Of a DNA stretch of 7,631 nucleotides, positions 5,324-7,631 are shown one piece after another (positions within the stretch are counted from its first letter, which is position 1; each line of letters begins with the position of its first letter). The translations under genes were made by a program, and so were the position numbers. A model generated the notes under the pieces. That model ran no database searches. It had not been told where the DNA came from and saw nothing but the letters and a program-made list of their open reading frames with translations. The DNA lies in the NCBI GenBank assembly GCA_022013395.1, contig JAKLQL010000101.1, positions 1 to 7,631 on the forward strand, in the 5' to 3' direction. Source of the stretch: Acetobacterium sp. (GTDB taxonomy: Bacteria; Bacillota; Clostridia; Eubacteriales; Eubacteriaceae).

Positions 5324-6481
5324 ATGAGCGATGCCAAACAATTATTGGCCGAACGATTGACCCGTATACAAAAAGCAGTAAATCTTGAAAAGCCGGATCG
5401 CATCCCTATTTTTGCGTTGAACGGACCAGAGGTAGCCATCGACTATTGTGGCCGTTCGCTCAAATCCGCAACCTGGAATCTTGAGCTGGTCAGGGAGTGC
5501 CTGCCCGTTTATTACAAAGATATGAAAGTCGATGCTGCCGCAGCCACTTTTTTGAGATGTCCGGGAATGTATACAACCATCGGATCACAGAATTTTGTTC
5601 CCAATAAAGACGGCTTTATGCAGCATCCTGAGGTCTGTGGGATGCTGTCAACCGAATATGAGGATCTCATCAAAGATCCCTTTAAAGCCTTGGTAGAAAA
5701 GGTCCTTCCCCGGCAATACAAGGCCTTTGACCAACCCGGCGCTTTAGGCGGACTCAACCTGGCTAAAGGGGCTCTTAGTTATCTGCGCCATACCAAAATC
5801 CTCCGGGAAGTCGATCAATACTGTACTGACTCGGTGGGGATTCCCATTATCTCTGACAACATGATTGAAGCACCATTTGATTTTTTAGCGGATCAACTGC
5901 GGGGTTTTAAAGGGATCGCTGTCGACATGCATCGTTGTCCCGAGCTGGTGGAACAAGCCTGTGAAGCCCTGCTGCCGTTGATGCTGCGTTGGGGTGTCAC
6001 TGGTTATTCCGGCTCGCCGAAAAAAATCCCGGCGATCTTTATGCCCCTTCATATGCCACCATTCTTAAACCCGAAGCAATTTGAACGTTTTTACTGGCCA
6101 ACCTTTGCGCAGCTGGTCAACGGTCTCACCGACATGGGATATACGATTATATTATTTATTGAAGGAAACTGGTCAAAATTATATGATTATTTGGGTTGTT
6201 TAAATCCTAATGTAGTGGGAATTTTTGAATATGGTGATATGAAGGTGATTAAAGAAAAGGTGGGAAAAACCATGTGTATTATGGGTAACTACCCCATTGA
6301 AGCTTTAAAATCCGACTCGACGGAACAGTGTATCGATATTGCCCAAAAAATGATTGATGAGGCTGCACCGGGAGGCGGCTATATTTTCACAACTGGAAAA
6401 TCCATTCTGCGAGGCAAAGGTCTGGATTTAGAAAAACTCCAGGCTGTTCATCAGTATGTCATTGATCATGGAAAATACTAG
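5324..6481 (+). CDS. uroporphyrinogen-decarboxylase-fold protein, methyltransferase-like, function unknown
   Basis: The 385 residues look like the URO-D superfamily branch that includes corrinoid methyltransferases such as MtaA: an N-terminal ERLTRIQKAVNLEKPDRIPI (10-29), FERFYWP (253-259), MCIMGN (317-322) and a C-terminal GGGYIFTTG (350-358). A TIM-barrel cytoplasmic protein is expected. MtaA binds zinc with an H-x-C pair and a later Cys. At the motif-aligned places this protein has F278-I-E280 and K359, so an MtaA-type zinc site is absent. E280, E302, C318 and H243 are possible alternative ligands (inference). The RQAGRY motif of true heme-pathway URO-D is not present. The start has GGTG (5315-5318) 5 nt upstream and AAAGG (5308-5312) farther away. 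No corrinoid protein or partner methyltransferase is adjacent. It may be an O- or N-demethylase component or a paralogue of other function. Bases 6141-6240 are unusually AT-rich for the gene. Confidence 0.85.
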   Translation: MSDAKQLLAERLTRIQKAVNLEKPDRIPIFALNGPEVAIDYCGRSLKSATWNLELVRECLPVYYKDMKVDAAAATFLRCPGMYTTIGSQNFVPNKDGFMQHPEVCGMLSTEYEDLIKDPFKALVEKVLPRQYKAFDQPGALGGLNLAKGALSYLRHTKILREVDQYCTDSVGIPIISDNMIEAPFDFLADQLRGFKGIAVDMHRCPELVEQACEALLPLMLRWGVTGYSGSPKKIPAIFMPLHMPPFLNPKQFERFYWPTFAQLVNGLTDMGYTIILFIEGNWSKLYDYLGCLNPNVVGIFEYGDMKVIKEKVGKTMCIMGNYPIEALKSDSTEQCIDIAQKMIDEAAPGGGYIFTTGKSILRGKGLDLEKLQAVHQYVIDHGKY

Positions 6482-6492
6482 CGAGGTGCCCT

Positions 6493-6645
6493 ATGGAAAC
6501 CATTAAATCTGAATATCTGGACTATTTTGAAACCTACGCAGCCCGACATCCGGAGCTGACTGAAGAGGATGTTGCCATCATGGCTGATCCCTGGGATGTG
6601 AATGAAGACATGCTATTGGGATATGTTTTATCTTTGCTGATCTAA
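6493..6645 (+). CDS. small acidic protein of unknown function, 50 residues
   Basis: I do not recognise this protein. The frame runs from ATG at 6493 to TAA at 6643-6645. GAGGTG (6483-6488) sits just upstream, and the start follows the URO-D-fold stop by 11 nt, so the two are probably cotranscribed and translationally linked. The product begins METIKSEYLDYFETY and is rich in Glu and Asp. It has a PELTEEDVAIM segment (20-30) that would suit a helix, and ends in a hydrophobic LLGYVLSLLI (41-50). There is no Cys, no signal peptide and no known motif. It could be a small partner of the upstream protein or a decayed remnant. Support comes from its position, ribosome binding site and the terminator right after it. 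Confidence 0.55.
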   Translation: METIKSEYLDYFETYAARHPELTEEDVAIMADPWDVNEDMLLGYVLSLLI

Positions 6646-6679
6646 AATAGACGGCAAGTGTTTTTTCCACTATATAAAA

Positions 6680-6717
6680 AGCCAGGATGTGATCAATCGC
6701 ATCCTGGCTCATTTTTT
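6680..6717. terminator. strong bidirectional intrinsic terminator
   Basis: AGCCAGGATG (6680-6689) pairs perfectly with CATCCTGGCT (6700-6709). Three more pairs inside, one a wobble, leave a TCAA loop. On the + strand TTTTTT follows at 6712-6717. On the - strand the complement of AAAAA (6676-6680) gives a T-run. It can end both the URO-D-fold operon and the convergent endonuclease gene. Confidence 0.9.
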
Positions 6718-6748
6718 GTTCCTAATTTTACAACCCATATTCTTTTGC

Positions 6749-6786
6749 CTCTTAAAATAACCACCATCTGACGGTTATCTTAAGAG
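6749..6786 (-). other. 14-bp hairpin after the endonuclease IV gene, without a T-run
   Basis: Bases 6749-6762 pair with 6773-6786 around a 10-nt loop. On the - strand all 14 positions pair, one as U-G; on the + strand that position is an A-C mismatch. It begins 9 nt beyond the endonuclease stop codon. The sequence after it on the - strand is purine-rich, so it is not a standard intrinsic terminator. It may stabilise the mRNA 3' end. Confidence 0.5.
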
Positions 6787-6795
6787 CGATTTCAA

Positions 6796-7623
6796 TTAAA
6801 AGGATCTGAGCAAATCGATTTCTTTTTTATAATCCAAGGTATCCTCCTGAGGTGTTTCCAGAAAAAAGGGCAGTGATTTGAGTTGTGGATGGGTGACAAT
6901 CTGCTTGAATGCCTCCACCCCCAAGGTGCCGAAGCCAATTTTCTCATGACGGTCTTTATTGCTGCCAAAGGGCATCATGCTGTCATTGAGATGAATACAT
7001 TTTAAATAGTCCAGCCCGATAACCCGATCAAAGTCTTCCAGAACTCCATCCAGATTTCCGACCACATCATAGCCGCCGGAATAAACATGACAGGTGTCCA
7101 GACAGACCCCCATCTTTTCCTTCAGATCAACCTGATCGATAATCAACTTCAATTCTTCAAAATTTCTGCCGATTTCGGTGCCCTTGCCGGACATGGTTTC
7201 TAAAACAACTGTTGTTTTCTGATCTGCCCACATTTCATCATTGAGAATTTCGGCAATCCACTCGATGCCCTTTTCCATGCCCTGCCCAGTATGACTGCCG
7301 GGATGAAAATTATAGAGTTCACAGGGTAGTTCTTCCAGCCGCATCAGATCATCTTTAAAGATCATTCTGGCAAACTCCCGGGTTTCCGGCTTTGCCGAAC
7401 ACATATTGAGAGTATAAGGTGCATGCGCCAACAGTGGTCCAAAACCCTGGTTGTCCATGATGGTCTTAAGCCCAGCTACATCTTTTTCGTCAATGGCTTT
7501 GGCCTTACCGCCTCTTGGGTTTCGGGTGAAAAACTGAAAAGTATTAGCATCAATTTTCACTGCTTCTTCACCCGCTTTTTTAAATCCACCTGCTATCGAA
7601 AGGTGCGGTCCGATTATTAACAT
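6796..7623 (-). CDS. nfo: endonuclease IV (AP endonuclease, deoxyribonuclease IV)
   Basis: A cytoplasmic zinc enzyme of base excision repair that cuts DNA 5' to abasic sites and removes blocked 3' ends. The 275 residues form an AP-endonuclease-2 family TIM barrel of usual length. All nine ligands of the trinuclear zinc site are identifiable by motif: H67 (HAPYTLN), H107 (FHPGSH), E142 (LETM), D176 and H179 (CLDTCHVY), H211 (HLNDS), D224 and H226 (DRH), and E256 (LETP). The start MLIIGPHLS agrees with the family N terminus. Only 8 nt of upstream sequence are in the window, so its ribosome binding site and promoter cannot be judged. It converges on the URO-D-fold operon. Confidence 0.96.
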   Translation of the reverse strand: MLIIGPHLSIAGGFKKAGEEAVKIDANTFQFFTRNPRGGKAKAIDEKDVAGLKTIMDNQGFGPLLAHAPYTLNMCSAKPETREFARMIFKDDLMRLEELPCELYNFHPGSHTGQGMEKGIEWIAEILNDEMWADQKTTVVLETMSGKGTEIGRNFEELKLIIDQVDLKEKMGVCLDTCHVYSGGYDVVGNLDGVLEDFDRVIGLDYLKCIHLNDSMMPFGSNKDRHEKIGFGTLGVEAFKQIVTHPQLKSLPFFLETPQEDTLDYKKEIDLLRSF

Positions 7624-7631
7624 AATATGCA

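Noticed and set aside
1..7631. tRNA, rRNA, CRISPR array, insertion sequence or prophage
   Set aside because: I saw no tRNA cloverleaf, regularly spaced repeats, transposase motifs or terminal inverted repeats on either strand.

Overview
The window looks like chromosomal DNA of an anaerobic low-to-mid G+C Firmicute, most plausibly an acetogenic clostridium of the Acetobacterium/Eubacterium type. This is inferred from a tungsten-type aldehyde:ferredoxin oxidoreductase very close in length and motifs to the Pyrococcus enzyme, a uroporphyrinogen-decarboxylase-fold (MtaA-like) protein of the kind abundant in acetogens, strong AGGAGG-type ribosome binding sites and AT-rich intergenic regions. I could not run a search, so the taxon is a guess.

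Layout. Bases 1-496 hold no convincing protein gene. They do contain a promoter-like sequence (71-99), a run of hairpins and a terminator-like hairpin (253-288), which together suggest a free-standing structured RNA of about 180 nt on the + strand. Two further terminator-type hairpins follow (398-435 and 464-486). Bases 497-2296 (- strand) encode the aldehyde oxidoreductase, with a near-consensus promoter and a tandem 10-bp motif just upstream of it. Bases 2568-5128 (- strand) are a two-gene metal-resistance operon, a CzrA/SmtB-like repressor followed by a Zn/Cd-type P1B ATPase, with a 12-2-12 operator and a clear terminator. Divergent from it, 5324-6481 (+ strand) encodes a URO-D-fold protein followed 11 nt later by an unrecognised 50-residue open frame (6493-6645) and a strong bidirectional terminator. 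Convergent to these, 6796-7623 (- strand) encodes endonuclease IV.

How the genes work together. The repressor and ATPase form a self-contained metal-efflux unit. The oxidoreductase appears to be a single-gene transcription unit that would interconvert carboxylic acids and aldehydes with ferredoxin. The URO-D-fold protein lacks the zinc ligands of MtaA at the motif-aligned positions, and no corrinoid protein or second methyltransferase is in view, so its substrate is unknown. Endonuclease IV is an ordinary DNA repair gene. The least expected signals are the candidate RNA near the left end, a duplicated fragment of the oxidoreductase leader downstream of that gene, and an AT-rich patch inside the URO-D gene covering its presumed metal-site region.
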